Shown: positions 27,801 through 38,855, numbered from the stretch's first letter. The stretch is 64,000 bases of DNA from Rotaria socialis (GCA_905331475.1 CAJNYU010004398.1:1-64000); one strand, 5' to 3'. The notes: generated from the sequence alone by a model not told the origin. Made by a program: numbers and translations.

Positions 27801-28517
27801 TTCGGTTGAATAGCTTGACATAAAACAAAATTTTAATAGAGGAGATTCAATAGTTTATTCGTAAAAAAGATATGATCGTTTTAGTGCTTGATAGACTCGA
27901 GTTTTCTTCTATAAATAAATTTAATAAGTATTAGAGCGTTGAATGTTTCTATTCAAAGCAAATATTTACTAATTGAACTGCTTACTTTTCAAGTAACGAT
28001 CTTTAGTATAAGCTCTAGAAAAATAAAATCTTTGTTAAAATATCTGCTATAAATCTCAATCTTAATAAAGCGCTTACAACTCTTCTGACACAAAGTCGTA
28101 GACCTGATGGAAGGAAATTTGTATGAGTAAAACAAAAATTGATAACTTGAATAGTTTTCTTGTAAGATAACAATCATAATAGCAGTCAATCGTATTTCAG
28201 AGTGTATGTGTATGTATCAGTGTCATTCGATGTTACAATAGGTTTTTCTAAAATTTCATAAAAAAATGATTTCTAATTATTAGGCAACAGATCATCAATG
28301 GAAATATACTGTTCGTGGTGTACTGCCTACTTATGAACCACCAAAAAATCGTTCAAGTTTACCTTCTGTTAATAGTGATGAACTAGCGAATCGACGAGCA
28401 GCAGCGAAAAAGCGAAATTTTATTCTTGAAAATCTTCAACTTCATCAAACAGCCATCTCTTCACCAATAAAAGGCGCATCTGTGTTAACGAAACCGAACG
28501 AAACAACCAGTGTTTAA
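3884..28517 (+). CDS. CFAP47: Cilia- and flagella-associated protein 47
   Basis: A 48-exon model of 9,312 nt (3,103 aa; human about 3,187). Exon starts: 3884, 4099, 4423, 4656, 4777, 5046, 5769, 6212, 6444, 6734, 6949, 7479, 7716, 7876, 8292, 8680, 11306, 11439, 11599, 12339, 12596, 12814, 16834, 17116, 17386, 17672, 18407, 18561, 19356, 19574, 19890, 20678, 20863, 21303, 21599, 22036, 22307, 23718, 23889, 24242, 25004, 26377, 26615, 26849, 27092, 27329, 27552, 28284. Phases agree at every junction. Residues 1-1500 and 1900-3050 are repeated Ig-like ASH/MSP-type beta-sandwich modules (recurring FGxV, P..G.I.P, F.P...G). At about residues 1670-1880 lies a calponin-homology domain (GRWIVNFDIDLVDS, then a YLYEHLP helix), the feature that marks CFAP47. 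The protein works in the central apparatus of motile cilia. Large introns are 8959-11305 (two nested genes), 12969-16833, 22452-23717 and 25227-26376. Exons 1-22 and 23-48 could be split by an annotation pipeline, but the phase at 12968/16834 is continuous. Confidence 0.9.
8651..8676 (+). repeat. CTTT microsatellite as polypyrimidine tract
   Basis: A run of CTTT repeats ends just before the AG acceptor of CFAP47 exon 16 (exon start 8680) and serves as its polypyrimidine tract. Length variation here could affect splicing. Confidence 0.85.
9201..9494 (-). CDS. Small secreted cysteine-rich peptide precursor nested in a CFAP47 intron
   Basis: A 97-aa single-exon gene on the strand opposite its host. 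I chose the ATG at 9494 because it begins a clean signal peptide (about residues 1-22, MHLSNIFMVVFFIGLLFS). An in-frame ATG at 9557 would add 21 residues but lies upstream of the TATA-like box. After an acidic, Asn/Asp-rich propiece (about 23-45) comes a dibasic KR at 46-47, a likely proprotein-convertase site. The mature peptide of about 50 aa starts with a His/Arg-rich segment, then six cysteines with spacing C66-x2-C69-x6-C76-C77-x4-C82-x9-C92. The C-C-CC-C-C order occurs in several disulfide-knot peptide families, but I do not recognise a specific family and assign no function. A TATAAATA lies 42 bp upstream and AATAAA occurs just past the stop. It could be a hormone-like, antimicrobial or inhibitor peptide. 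Confidence 0.6.
   Translation of the reverse strand: MHLSNIFMVVFFIGLLFSFAASDLTQADMDNNNDADFNHDNPTIFKRSVYDRHHHQRHRPMETHRCIRCKFSLVPCCFPNICVKRHFRTDQCVHARG
9536..9543 (-). promoter_or_regulatory. TATA box of the nested minus-strand peptide gene
   Basis: TATAAATA on the minus strand, 42 bp upstream of the ATG at 9494. At usual spacing, transcription would start about 10-15 bases before the ATG, giving a very short leader. This supports an independent transcription unit inside the CFAP47 intron. Confidence 0.5.
10489..10731 (+). CDS. Small secreted antistasin-like peptide nested in a CFAP47 intron
   Basis: An 80-aa single-exon gene in the same intron and strand as CFAP47. A signal peptide covers about residues 1-28, with hydrophobic core AILVRVLLCATVLV and likely cleavage near TASA. 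A linker of about 19 residues follows, then a cysteine module C48-x4-C53-x3-C57-x10-C68-x2-C71-x-C73-x2-C76. The C-x3-C-x10-C-x2-C-x-C part, with Gly just before C68, has the same spacing as an antistasin repeat. In that family such modules are usually serine-protease inhibitors or parts of extracellular proteins. Here there is a single, short module. AATAAA signals follow within 45 bp of the stop. It is not similar to the minus-strand neighbour beyond being secreted and cysteine-rich. The family call rests on spacing alone. Confidence 0.6.
   Translation: MHNQINAILVRVLLCATVLVSANPTASAKEQRLALSFPNIFQASNPFCIPMMCFVQCMYSSQLNSRGCSTCSCLPCGGIW
12969..16833 (+). other. 3.9 kb CFAP47 intron without genes
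   Basis: The intron between exons 22 and 23 has a consensus donor gtaaat and acceptor tttcag. No open frame of 60 or more codons and no RNA gene is evident. It holds one short inverted-repeat element (13721-13944) and a TA run near 15208-15224. Confidence 0.6.
13721..13944. mobile_element. Short inverted-repeat element (MITE), hAT-like
   Basis: Ends are taggggtggcactttaa (13722-13738) and its inverted partner ttaaagtgccatctcta (13928-13944), with two mismatches in 17. A second inverted pair lies inside (gtttaaagttgtttaaag near 13769-13787 against its complement near 13892-13910). Flanks aattatga (13713-13720) and atttatga (13945-13952) agree at 7 of 8 bases, as in a hAT target duplication. 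No coding capacity, so it must have moved with transposase from elsewhere. Confidence 0.65.
18121..18344. mobile_element. Short inverted-repeat element (MITE) in CFAP47 intron 26
   Basis: A 224-bp element with terminal inverted repeats of about 27 bp (18121-18147 and 18318-18344), both containing cagaatagaagccca when read inward, with a few mismatches. TA at each outer end could be a TA target duplication as in Tc1/mariner-type elements, but the superfamily is not certain. It fills much of the 539-bp intron between CFAP47 exons 26 and 27. Confidence 0.7.
23841..23868. repeat. TA dinucleotide microsatellite
   Basis: Fourteen TA units lie within the 81-bp intron between CFAP47 exons 38 and 39. 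Confidence 0.95.
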
Positions 28518-28705
28518 AAACGTCACAATAAGAATTATTTTTTATTGCTTTCCAGTGATGTATATCCATTTAACATAGATATGCCTTAGGTCAATTGTAA
28601 AATTTTACTTTTTCTTTGTCTTCTGGTCCTGAAATTTGTGATCACACTAATATTTTTCTTTTTCTTTTGCTTGTCTTAATCACATTTTTGAAATATTATT
28701 TTCAG

Positions 28706-29052
28706 ATGTCATCCTCATCATTAAAAACAAATGAAGATTCAGTTAGTGAACGAAAAAAACTTTACCTATCTGAACGACGAATCCCAATTCTATTTGAGGT
28801 AACAATGCGTGACTTATTCGTTTCAATAATCAACAAGAAAAAAATATTTATGTATAGGCACTAATGGCTGGTTTAATGCATCATGAACCCGATGACCATT
28901 ACCACTTTATTATTGAAAGTTTAACAAAAGTTTGTTGAATATCTATTATTTCGGATAAGAGAAAGAATAGATTTTTTTAAATTTAGATGAAAAAACAACC
29001 GTTGTCAGTGCAGTGGGATACTTTTATTGAGATGCATGAAAGTAATAAATAA
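28706..29052 (+). CDS. Stand-alone RIIa/Dpy30-like docking module, AK5 N-terminus paralog
   Basis: Three exons (28706-28798, 28858-28929, 28987-29052) give 76 aa. The sequence runs LSERRIPILFE / ALMAGLMHHEPDDHYHF / WDTFIEMHE, matching the N-terminal module of adenylate kinase 5 (YLARREIPQLFE..LLNGLM..KPEDP..WDTF in human). Both introns sit at the same places and phase (after LFE, and before the WDxF segment) as in the two genes downstream. There is no kinase domain. The ATG at 28706 directly follows a ttttcag, which suggests a 5' untranslated intron. An in-frame ATG at 28616 would add a pyrimidine-rich, intron-like stretch and is less likely. RIIa-like helices dock onto AKAP-type partners, for example in radial spokes. 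The gene starts only 188 bp after the CFAP47 stop. Confidence 0.72.
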
Positions 29053-29319
29053 TTAAACAGACCGTTATTTAACACATTTTCTTTTCTTCTTTCACTATGT
29101 TTTTTAACTAGTTAAGTGCTAAAAGAAATATTTGTGATATATTCTTTTACTTTTGTTTTGAACATGTCAAAGTTTATATTTTGATGTAAAAATCTGATTT
29201 CGGCATGATCTTTTTTTTAGATATACTGAAAAAAGCAGTAATATCTTCATTAATTTAGGAAAAAAAAAACATTGTAATAATCTTTTAAGATTTTATCCGC
29301 TGTATATTTCTGAGTAATC

Positions 29320-31951
29320 ATGGCAACAAGATCTCATGGACTTTACAACAATCAATATGCTTCTAATTATATGCATAAAAAAGGAATTCATGAATTATTT
29401 GAAGTAGAGTATTTCAACGAAAAACAAAAAACATCAAATAATGCATGTGCTTTCTAATTGTTTTACTGTAGGCCATCATGACAGCGTTGGTGGTACATAA
29501 ACCTGATGATCATATTGCTTTTATTCGTGAATGTTTAGACAAGGTTTTTAGTTTAATTTTCCTCCAACAATGATTCGTTCTATTCTTAACAATAAATTCT
29601 AGGTGCAAAACAATTCAAATCATCTTCGATGGGACCATTTTGTGACATGTTCGAGTAATTTAAAAAGTGTCCTACCATCAAAACCAGCAAATACTAAAAA
29701 TCGACAAATATTATTACCCCCTGTTCGAAGCTCAAACTCAATAACACGAACAAGTCATTCAACAACTCGTCAAACATCAGTCAAAACACCACCCTTACCG
29801 CCGATTGATAATAGCAAAAAATCTTCAGAGAATCTACCTATTATTCTTATTCTTAGTAAATTTTCTCTCGATTCTAAAAATAAAGTGTCTATACATTTAT
29901 TATTTTCTTCATATTCCTTCTAGGTTCACATAGCTCAACAAAACTATGCTCAAGATTAATCGAACGCTACGACAGAATAACTTATTTATTGATTAATGAT
30001 ATTGCAAACATCGATGAAAATTACCCCATCGGTAAAAACAATATTCTTCTTATTTTTTTGTAGTCAAAAACAAAAATGATTTCTTAATTTATGTATAGAT
30101 CTTAAAAATCATGAGTACAGATATGATAGTGTTAAAAATGCGATCGACAAACGTCGTTCACATACGAATGGTTTCTTTATAGCTGGTAATGTTGATGAAA
30201 TAAATTTTCACGAGAAATGGCAGGAGAAAGTAAAACCTTTGTTTAATTTCGTTCAACTTATGTTTCCAAAAATAAATTTCAAAATAGCTTCGACGTATTG
30301 ATTTAATAATTGTGTTATCGCCTGATCGACAAGCAATTTCTCATTCAAATACAAATATTATTCAAGTAAAACAACTCATAATATTGAATAATAATCGGGA
30401 AAAAAATTATTTTAGATCGATTCAAATATTGATTTCGGCATAATACTTGCAGATGCCATTCGCGCTCTGGATGAAATATTTCCTCATCACGTAAATATTA
30501 TTTGGGAAAACAAATCATTATAAACAGTTTATTAATATTTTCATGTAGATACAAGAGAATCAACATTCCCATTCAATTGCACCAACAGCAAATCAGTTTA
30601 CTTTACCAATCATATTTTGTATTGATATCCATCGGTTATTGATTAAAGAAAATCATATTAGTAATAATAGTGACAATAAAGCTGTTCAACGTTTATCAAT
30701 TAATGATGAGTTCGATATTAATGATGAAGAAAGCGAAGTTGAAAGTAATAATTCGTTTATTTACACATTATGTGAACGTTTAGCTGAACAATTTTCATTT
30801 AAACATATTCATGTTGGAGATTATAACAATGTTATACTTAATTTTGATGAATTAAAATCAACAATTATTGAATCAATGAGTACATGTACTGGCTATATTA
30901 TTGAACATTTTCCAACTTCATTTGATGAGCTTCAAAGATTTCAAACCGAAGTAAACCTAGCCCCTTTTATTTTCAATTTATTATCAACCTTCATAAAAAA
31001 AAAACATTTTTCTTTCTTTTCTTTTATTCAAGATTGGTCCTTGTTCAGCATTAATTTATATTGGTGACTATCCAACTGAAATAAAATATGGTGACTCCAA
31101 TATTATTGTTGAAACATTTAAAAAAGAAAATAAAGCTATTTATGTAAGCTAAATCACTTGTTCAAAGTCTACTCCGTTGAGATTTTACCCTAATTTCGTG
31201 TGTAGATACAATTAAATTGCGAGAGTATGATATTAATGAAATTGGGTCCCTATGATGAATTTTTTTTAGCTCTAGACTGAAACGATTAATAGAAATATTG
31301 TTCACAACAGCTGTTAAAAATAGTTCAATTAGCAATCTAAAATTATCTCAATTCTCATTGTACATATTATAGCTATACCCTGGTTATTATTCGTTGTTTT
31401 TCTCTAACGGAGAAAAGCAACAACAAGTTCCGTGCTATGAAGACCTCTTGAAAAAATGTCGCTCCAACCACTAAAAACGTTATTTTTTATGTGTAGTTAG
31501 TTGACAAAACCTAACTCAAAAAAATCGAGCTTGCCATATGCTGCATCTTGTCGTACTTTTTTCAAAATATAAAATATAGAGTAATTTACTACAATGAAAG
31601 CCCTTGGAGAATTCGCCAAGGCACGATCAAAGTAACGTAAATAATCGCAGAAGAAAAAAATACCCTTCTCTTTTTCTAGCGACAACATTTTTCTTATGTA
31701 GATGTTGACAACAGTCATGTAAGATTATGATAAAAAAGTAGATGCCGAATGAAATATCATACTCATTCATGTAAGATAAATCCTCTTATAGTTTCAATGG
31801 TGTAAATGAAAATGAACTTTATTTAAACGAAGACGATTAATCATAGTAATTTTATGTGTTTCTGCTTGTTCATTTATTTCAGATCGATTGTCGGATGGAA
31901 GTCGATGAGATTTATGAAGACCTCAAGAAAGATGTACTCGAGCGTATTTGA
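29320..31951 (+). CDS. Adenylate kinase 5-like pseudoenzyme with two degenerate kinase domains
   Basis: Ten exons (29320-29403, 29472-29543, 29603-29855, 29924-30031, 30099-30229, 30288-30365, 30416-30490, 30549-30950, 31033-31143, 31883-31951) give 460 aa. An N-terminal RIIa-like module (KKGIHELFE, AIMTALVVHKPDDH, LRWDHF) is followed by a Ser/Pro-rich linker and two regions that align by pattern with adenylate kinase domains. In the first, the P-loop GGPGSGKGT is replaced by SSHSSTK and the IDGFPR motif by IAGNVD. In the second there is no P-loop, HIHVGDYN stands where HLSAGDLI would be, and IIEHFPTSFDEL stands for [11 protein letters not shown]. The C-terminal helix (AIYIDCRMEVDEIYEDL) is kept. 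Catalysis looks lost while the fold and open frame are kept, so this is a probable pseudoenzyme or scaffold rather than a pseudogene. It lies directly upstream of an intact AK5. Confidence 0.75.
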
Positions 31952-32459
31952 AAGCAAATATTTATTTTTACTGAATTTATGTTTTATGCTTTTTTGTGAC
32001 CTTTTTTTACATCTAGTTTTCTCGTAATATTTTATGTGCAATATAGCGGGGTCAGACCTCTTTCCCCTTCGTTGTTGCTTTCATTCTCATGTATTCTTTC
32101 TTTCATCACCCTAGTCTCATATTTTTTTTGTGCCTCAAAAGCCTATACGTCTATTGAAGAAGGAACAGCATTATTGGTGATCGGATGCGTTTTCCTCTTT
32201 TCTTCCTCTGACTGTCATTTTTTTTTCCGCCATCGTCCTCTCCGCACTATTACTATGCGAAGAATAGATGTAAATATATATTCATTTATTTATTCGTCTA
32301 GTCTGTCGTCAGTGTCATAAAAAAACGCATAAAAAACAACAAAATGCAAAAAAATAACAGAAAAAAAATAAACAATGTCAATGTCAATATTAGTATCGTT
32401 TTATTTGTAGATTTGAACTTTTGTATTCTATCACAAAGTTTGAATATTGTCTTTCAATA
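31952..32459. other. Spacer between the two AK5-family genes
   Basis: 508 bp of pyrimidine-rich then A-rich sequence. It probably holds the 3' end of the upstream gene and the promoter and leader of AK5. A 94-codon open frame at 32036-32320 is low-complexity (Ser/Phe/Leu) and not convincing as a gene. Confidence 0.5.
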
Positions 32460-35400
32460 ATGAATCAAATGAATACAAATGCCAATACGGAATTAGCAAA
32501 AGATTATATTGCTAAACGGAAAATTCCTCAACTATTCGAAGTAAACTATTGTCAATGTAAAATACAAATATACTTTTAATTTTTTTTCCAAGGCATTAAT
32601 TACTGGTCTTATGGTTCATAAACCAGAAGATCATGTTGATTTCATTATTGAATCTTTAACCCGTGTAGGTTTTCTTAGTTGTTTTAACAAATATATATCA
32701 AATAATTTATTTTTTCTATGATAGTATAAAGATGGAAATCAACAATTGAAATGGGATTCATTTATTGGACGAAAAGGTGGCATGAACAATGTACTGCTTC
32801 CGCTAAAAAAAACTACGAATGCAAATGCTACATCGCTACCTTCTTCTTTACATACGGATTTGGCGCGTCCACCAAAACTCGATGCTATACCATCAGGAAA
32901 ACGAGATGAACCGTCTAAAATTGAAGATCAACCACAACGAACGACAAATCATGTAGAACATGTTAAAAATCAAGCAACCGATATGAAAGAGTTACTTAAA
33001 GGCAAACCAATTATTTTTGTCGGCGGTGGGCCAGGTAAGAACATAACTATTTAAAATATTATAGAAATAAATATTATCATGATTGAAGGTAGTGGTAAAG
33101 GCACACAGTGTGAAAAAATGATTGAAAGATATGGTTTTACACATTTATCTGCTGGTGATTTAATCCGAGCGGCTTGTCAAGATTCAGTAACTGAGAAAGG
33201 TCGTTATTTTAATGACGCTATGACACAAGGAAAACTCATCTCAACGGTATTGTTAAAAATATAAAAAACAGAAGATTAATTTTTTATAAAAACAGAAAAA
33301 GTATCAATCAATGTACTCTTGAATTTTCTTCTTTACAGGAAGATATTCTTGGCTTATTGAAAGATGCTATTCATGAAAAAGCCAACGAAGCTTCAGGATT
33401 TTTAATCGACGGATTTCCGCGTCGTGTTGACCAAGGTAACTAATAAATACACAGCTTTTTCTTTTCTTCTTTACTCACTATATATTAACACATCAACTTT
33501 ATGATTATTTTCATTACAGTAGTCTAATAAAATCTAGTAAGTTTTTGATTGATTTCTCCTGTATCTTAAATTGCTCACTTTTGATTACTGTTTGTTTTTG
33601 TTAATAATTTTAATCAAATCGATTTTTATTTTATATTTAATAGGCGTGCAATTTGAAAAGGAAGTTGCTCCATGTGATGTTTTAATTTATTTTGATGTAC
33701 CCGATGAAATAATGATTGAACGATTAACAAAACGTGGTGAAACAAGTGGTCGAATTGATGATAATCAAGAAACGATTGCTAAACGATTAGTTACATTTCA
33801 TGAACAAACAACACCTATTTTGGGCTATTATGGTAAACAAGGAAAATTAATAACTATTGATGCTAATCGAAAACCCGACGAAGTTTTCGTTGATGTAACA
33901 CATGCGCTGGTTGATTTAGTGGACCAAAAGCAAGTAGGTAAACAATAAGAATCTTGTTTTTTATCTTATATATATATGTTTTCGTATGTGAAACTGCAAA
34001 TCTAACGGAAAAAAATCAAAACTTTATATTTTTCAGAGTGATAGTAACGATACTACATCAAGTAAAGATATATATGTGCATCGTTCTCAATTTTTTTCAC
34101 CGTTCAGTAATCAAAAAGCACGTTTTCGATTAAAAAAAAACTAATAATAACCATCGTTCACTTTTACGTTCTAAGAATTTACTATGATACAAATCAAGAC
34201 GAGTAATCGTTTTCTCGTCAATGCATGCTTATACATTTGCGCTTAGAATCGTAGAGAAAAACCGCTAAGTCGGTCTGACATCGATGTTTGGTACTCTTAG
34301 CTTTCTGTTTTGTTTTTTTCTCTGATCAGAAAAACAAAACACCAAGTTTGTGCTTGAAAGGTTATATCTTGGGAGATTGACGAAGAAACGGTTTGTACAT
34401 TTATGGTTATGTTAGTTTCTTCTTCGTTTGCCACAACAACATTGTTTAGGAAGCATCTTTGTCTTACTTATTTTTTTTCTTCTCTTCTCGTTTCCTCTAC
34501 CATCGCTTATCTTCCTCTTTTTTTCTCCTCCCCCTGTTTTCGATAGCACCAAATTCTCATATAACTGATCTTTTTGTCTTGTTGTTTGTCTTCTCATTGC
34601 GTTAATAGTTGCTTTTGAGAGATACGACATTAGTTTGCACAAAAATACAGAAGCATTATATATAACAAAAAAAAATGACACAAGGTAAGAATAAATACTA
34701 ATTTCCCAAGATATCCCATTCACAATGATTTAATTAATCTATCCAGCCTGTATACAATATTGACACCCCTTAACAATTGAAGACCTTGAATTATGATTGA
34801 TAATTTTATTGCTTTTTTTCTTTCTTAGTTCTTGAGCCCAAACCTGCATTAGACAAATTGAAAAATAAAAAAATTATCTTTGTTGTTGGTGGACCAGGTA
34901 ATATTTATTTCATTTTATTTTTTTACATTCATTAATGTAAATTTTTTGATTATACTAGGATCAGGAAAGGGTACACAATGTGAACGAATTGTTCAACAAT
35001 ATGGTTTCACACATTTAAGTACTGGGTAAGAATAAATAAATGAATATTAGTAAGAATATTTTTAGACTAAATTTGTTTTTGTCTCTATAGAGATCTTCTT
35101 CGTGAAGCTGTCCAATCAAAATCTGAACGAGGCGAACAATTAAATGCCTTAATGAAAGAAGGAAAATTAGTGCCAATGGTATTCTAATTTTTATCAAGAA
35201 TTATTATCGAAAACAGAAAAAAACAATAACAATGTATTTTCATTTTCTTCAGGAAGTTGTTCTCGAGTTACTCAGAGATAATATGATTGCAAAAGCAGAT
35301 GGATCGAAAGGTTTTCTCATTGATGGATATCCACGTGAAGTTCCACAAGCAAAAAAATTCGAAGAAATGGTTCGCTATAAATATTGCAATTTTCCAATAA

Positions 35401-35740
35401 TTTATAATGAATTTTTATTTTTCTATTCTAGATTGCTGTATGCAATCTTGTTCTTTATGTAAAAGCGAGTGATGCCACTATGACAAAACGATTATTACAT
35501 CGCGGTCAAACATCTGGTCGAGTTGATGATAACGAAGAAACAATTAAAAATCGCTTGAAAACATTTCACGATCAGACCTTTCCTGTTTTGGATTTATATG
35601 AAAAACAAGGCAAATTAGCTGAGGTATGTACTTGATTATTATTATTTATTCTCAGTATTGTTATTTTTTAGGTCAACTCGGAATTGGCACCGGATGATGT
35701 TTTTATTGAAGTACGTGGTGCTCTTGATAAGCTCGCTTAA
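32460..35740 (+). CDS. AK5: Adenylate kinase isoenzyme 5, two kinase domains
   Basis: Twelve exons (32460-32540, 32593-32664, 32725-33034, 33089-33246, 33339-33435, 33644-33937, 34829-34897, 34959-35025, 35091-35178, 35253-35369, 35432-35623, 35672-35740) give 537 aa (human 562). Order: an RIIa-like module ([30 protein letters not shown]); a low-complexity linker; kinase domain 1 with P-loop GGGPGSGKGTQ split by an intron, [11 protein letters not shown], and lid [11 protein letters not shown]; and kinase domain 2 with P-loop [21 protein letters not shown], and lid [11 protein letters not shown]. All catalytic motifs are present in both domains. The enzyme catalyses ATP + AMP = 2 ADP. The 891-bp intron 33938-34828 contains a possible alternative last exon. 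It is the third and only catalytically intact member of a tandem array. Confidence 0.93.
34037..34144 (+). other. Candidate alternative terminal exon of AK5
   Basis: Inside the AK5 intron, a ttttcag acceptor is followed by 35 open codons (start [10 protein letters not shown], end FRLKKN) and a TAA. The upstream exon has two overlapping donors. Using gtaaac (33938) keeps phase 1 and joins the second kinase domain. Using gtaggt (33934) leaves phase 0, which is exactly the phase of this exon. The result would be a single-kinase-domain isoform with a basic tail. It may be chance. Confidence 0.3.
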
Positions 35741-38074
35741 GATCAGTGAGACAAGGCTTATTCATTCATTGAATAACAAATGAAATGACTTTAGAAACTA
35801 TTTTGTTTTCAGTCTTTAGTTAAAACAAATAATAGGTGCGAACAAATTTGGTTGTTTTGTTTATATAATTTCTTTTTTACTTGTATTATTTTTTTAACTT
35901 TATTTTTTAGCATTGATTTCTTTTTCCCCTTAGCCAACACTCCACTATTATAATACCGCAACCGACCCTTTACTATTGCGAGCACTTTTTCTGTATGAAT
36001 AAAATAAATAAGAACAAATAAAACTATTAACTACTAATTTGACACAAATCAGATTCTATTTTCCTATTATACACGAATAAATCTGATTATTATGATAAGC
36101 TACAAAGAATACCATAATAAACAGCATTGTTTCGGCCAGTTTTTCTTTGCTGAATTAATAGTTTCAGCTAAGGCTGAAAGACAGAAAATAATCCTCGAGT
36201 AAATATATTGTTTACTATGTAGTAACTTTCCTTTTGATATCAGACTTGTATATAATTTTTGAATTCTACGTATATAATATATATATATATATGTACACAA
36301 AACCTTAAATATCATCGTATTAATCTTTTGCAACATTCCATAGAATATCAAACTATAAATTAACGATAATGTCAATCTATTCTATGATACAGACAAATGT
36401 TAGTATTTCTTCAAGATCTTTAATTTTAATAGAATAAAAAGACTTGATTGTGGTACAAAAAAGCGTTTCTACATGAGAAGGATTGCTTACGATTGAGATC
36501 TTCAACTGAAAAATTCGATTTGATAAAAGGTAGTTCAACAAAATTGCAATGTGATCTTCTTTTTCATGCTAGCATTCGCTCTCTGTCGTCGTATACTAAA
36601 GAGGAGAAATGTTAAGAAAATGAATATGATGTTCTATTAAAAACAAGATCCATGTATAAGCCTACAGATAACTAAGTGATATGTAAGACTTAGAATAAAA
36701 TGGGATTTCATTCAAGATACATGAACGGTGAAATAGAACATTCTTCCATTTTGATCAGTTACGATCTTACGGATAATTATCATCGAAATAGTTCTTAAAA
36801 CACATCAGATTAATATCATACGAATCAATCGCATAAAATCATTCGCTAACTTGTAAATTCTAGCATCAATAGAACTGCTCAATAGTATATATATAGGATT
36901 TACTGTTGAAAAACGAATTGTACTATTACGTAAAATCGACATACAGTGACCTTTTTGTAATCTTACATGTGGTTGTAATTGATTTTGTTGTACAACTGAA
37001 ACAGATTGCACCTTATATTTTATTCTATGCTTTTACAACCGATCATATTGTGACCCTTTACGTAAGATCAAAGGCCGTATGAAATAGAAAAATTCATTCG
37101 TATGGACCAAATTTTTATTTTCTTACTTCGGAGTGGCTAGACAAGTTACAATTAAAAATCATTATGATCTATCAAGATTGAAACAGTCAATACTTTCATG
37201 TGGAACCATGATGCTAATCGTGCTTTTATTAAAAATTGCTGTAATCAAATTTGTTTACTATTGCTAAATATTTTTTCTTTCATTGAAAATAAATAATCAT
37301 TTTATTTTAGTGTAACTTTAAAAAAAATATAATCTATTAGATGAAATCTATAGAGACCTTCATCACAGTTGAGATCCATATAAATTTAATTTACTAATTT
37401 ACTAATAATTTCATATTTGAAAGAAATTGATTTTATAACAATAGATTCATCATTCATGCGAAGCATTGTTTACTGCAATAAAGGGTTTATGTCGAAAACT
37501 CATTCTACCGTTGTGAGTTATTATGTTTGGTTCATTATCAATAAAAACAAATTTTATTCATATCTTTCTTAACGTCAACTGAATGATAGTGATCTATTCA
37601 GATCAAATAAATTGATAGTTCCTTTACATCCTGAATATTTTCATGGTTGATTCCATTTTCTTTCGGCTCAACAAAATATTATTATCCATAATAAAATCTG
37701 TTTGTCTTTTTCATAACTTTTTAAAAACTTTCATTCTTCGAAATGTAGCTAATTATTGTGCAAGTTTTATGATGCATAAAAATACTTCAAATAAGTTGGA
37801 AAAAAACTACTGATAAATGCTAAAATAAAACCTCGTAAAATGTTTGCTGAATACTTGTTCAATCATGCTAACTTCGATTTTATGTTGTCAAAATATAGTA
37901 CTCAATTGCAATTGTTTGAAGTTTTAGAGAACATCGTCCGATTCTTTTATTATTATTTTTTGTTGTACATTGTTCTTCAATATAAGTAAGTCAAATCCAC
38001 GATGAAAATACATATTTTTCTTTGTGCTGTGTGGTAATTGATGACGAGGAAGAAAAATCAATTGTTTCATATAC

Positions 38075-38076
<2 letters not shown>

Positions 38077-38107
<31 letters not shown>
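38077..38107. repeat. TA dinucleotide microsatellite
   Basis: About fifteen TA units in intergenic DNA. Confidence 0.95.
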
Positions 38108-38110
<3 letters not shown>

Positions 38111-38508
38111 TATAGGTTCAAGTTAGTTTTCTATATTGGGTTTTTCTTTTCGTGTTTATTATTGGTAATTTATCCCAGATGTTTGGGATTACTAAAGCAA
38201 AACAAACAAACCTTTGTAGATCGATAATATTATTTCGAAGATGTTTCGCAGTAAATATTTATTCTTTTGCCTTCCTTATAGATATTCATATGTTAAATTG
38301 GTTGTCTCTTCGTTCGTTACAGTCCCTCTAGAAATCGATCATATTCTATTCAAAGTAGCTGAAAATTAATGAATTAATAGAGAATCCATCAGACTATTAG
38401 CAAAACGCGTGCAAAAGAAGCCTTTATTTCGAAAAGATTTATTATATTTCAAAAGGTATAAAAACTTATTCTCAATTTAACACGTTTAGCTGTTTCTTAA
38501 AATTTTGA

Positions 38509-38816
38509 GCGGTGTCCAAGGACTGATGATTAATAATTCCTCATCAGTTCCCCTTCAGTTCCTTGCATACTAAAGGTAAAAATATGGAATATTCACGATA
38601 ATTTTTGTTCTTACACCCATTTTCACTTGCAAAATTGTGAAAATCGATGATTTCATGCAAAACCTTTTTTTAAAACAGCAATATCGCGATTTTCGTGAAT
38701 AGTGGAACTGTGAGAGAACCTATAGTTGATTCCCATTTCCTTTAGGAATTATCAGAGCGACACTGACAGTTCATCGGCACATTAGGCATTCCTATTTCTC
38801 AGTCCTTGGACACTGC
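38509..38816. mobile_element. Short inverted-repeat element (MITE)
   Basis: The left end gcggtgtccaaggactga (38509-38526) is the inverted complement of tcagtccttggacactgc (38799-38816) with one mismatch in 18. No open frame. No clear target duplication at the flanks, so exact ends and superfamily are uncertain. Confidence 0.6.
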
Positions 38817-38855
38817 TGTTTATGATTTATAAAAGTTATAAATTGACTTCGCTCC

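Noticed and set aside
34412-34723. A 103-codon minus-strand frame inside an AK5 intron, ending in a Lys/Arg-rich tail.
   Set aside because: The basic tail is just the complement of a pyrimidine-rich tract and there is no known domain. No promoter or splice evidence, unlike the nested genes in CFAP47.
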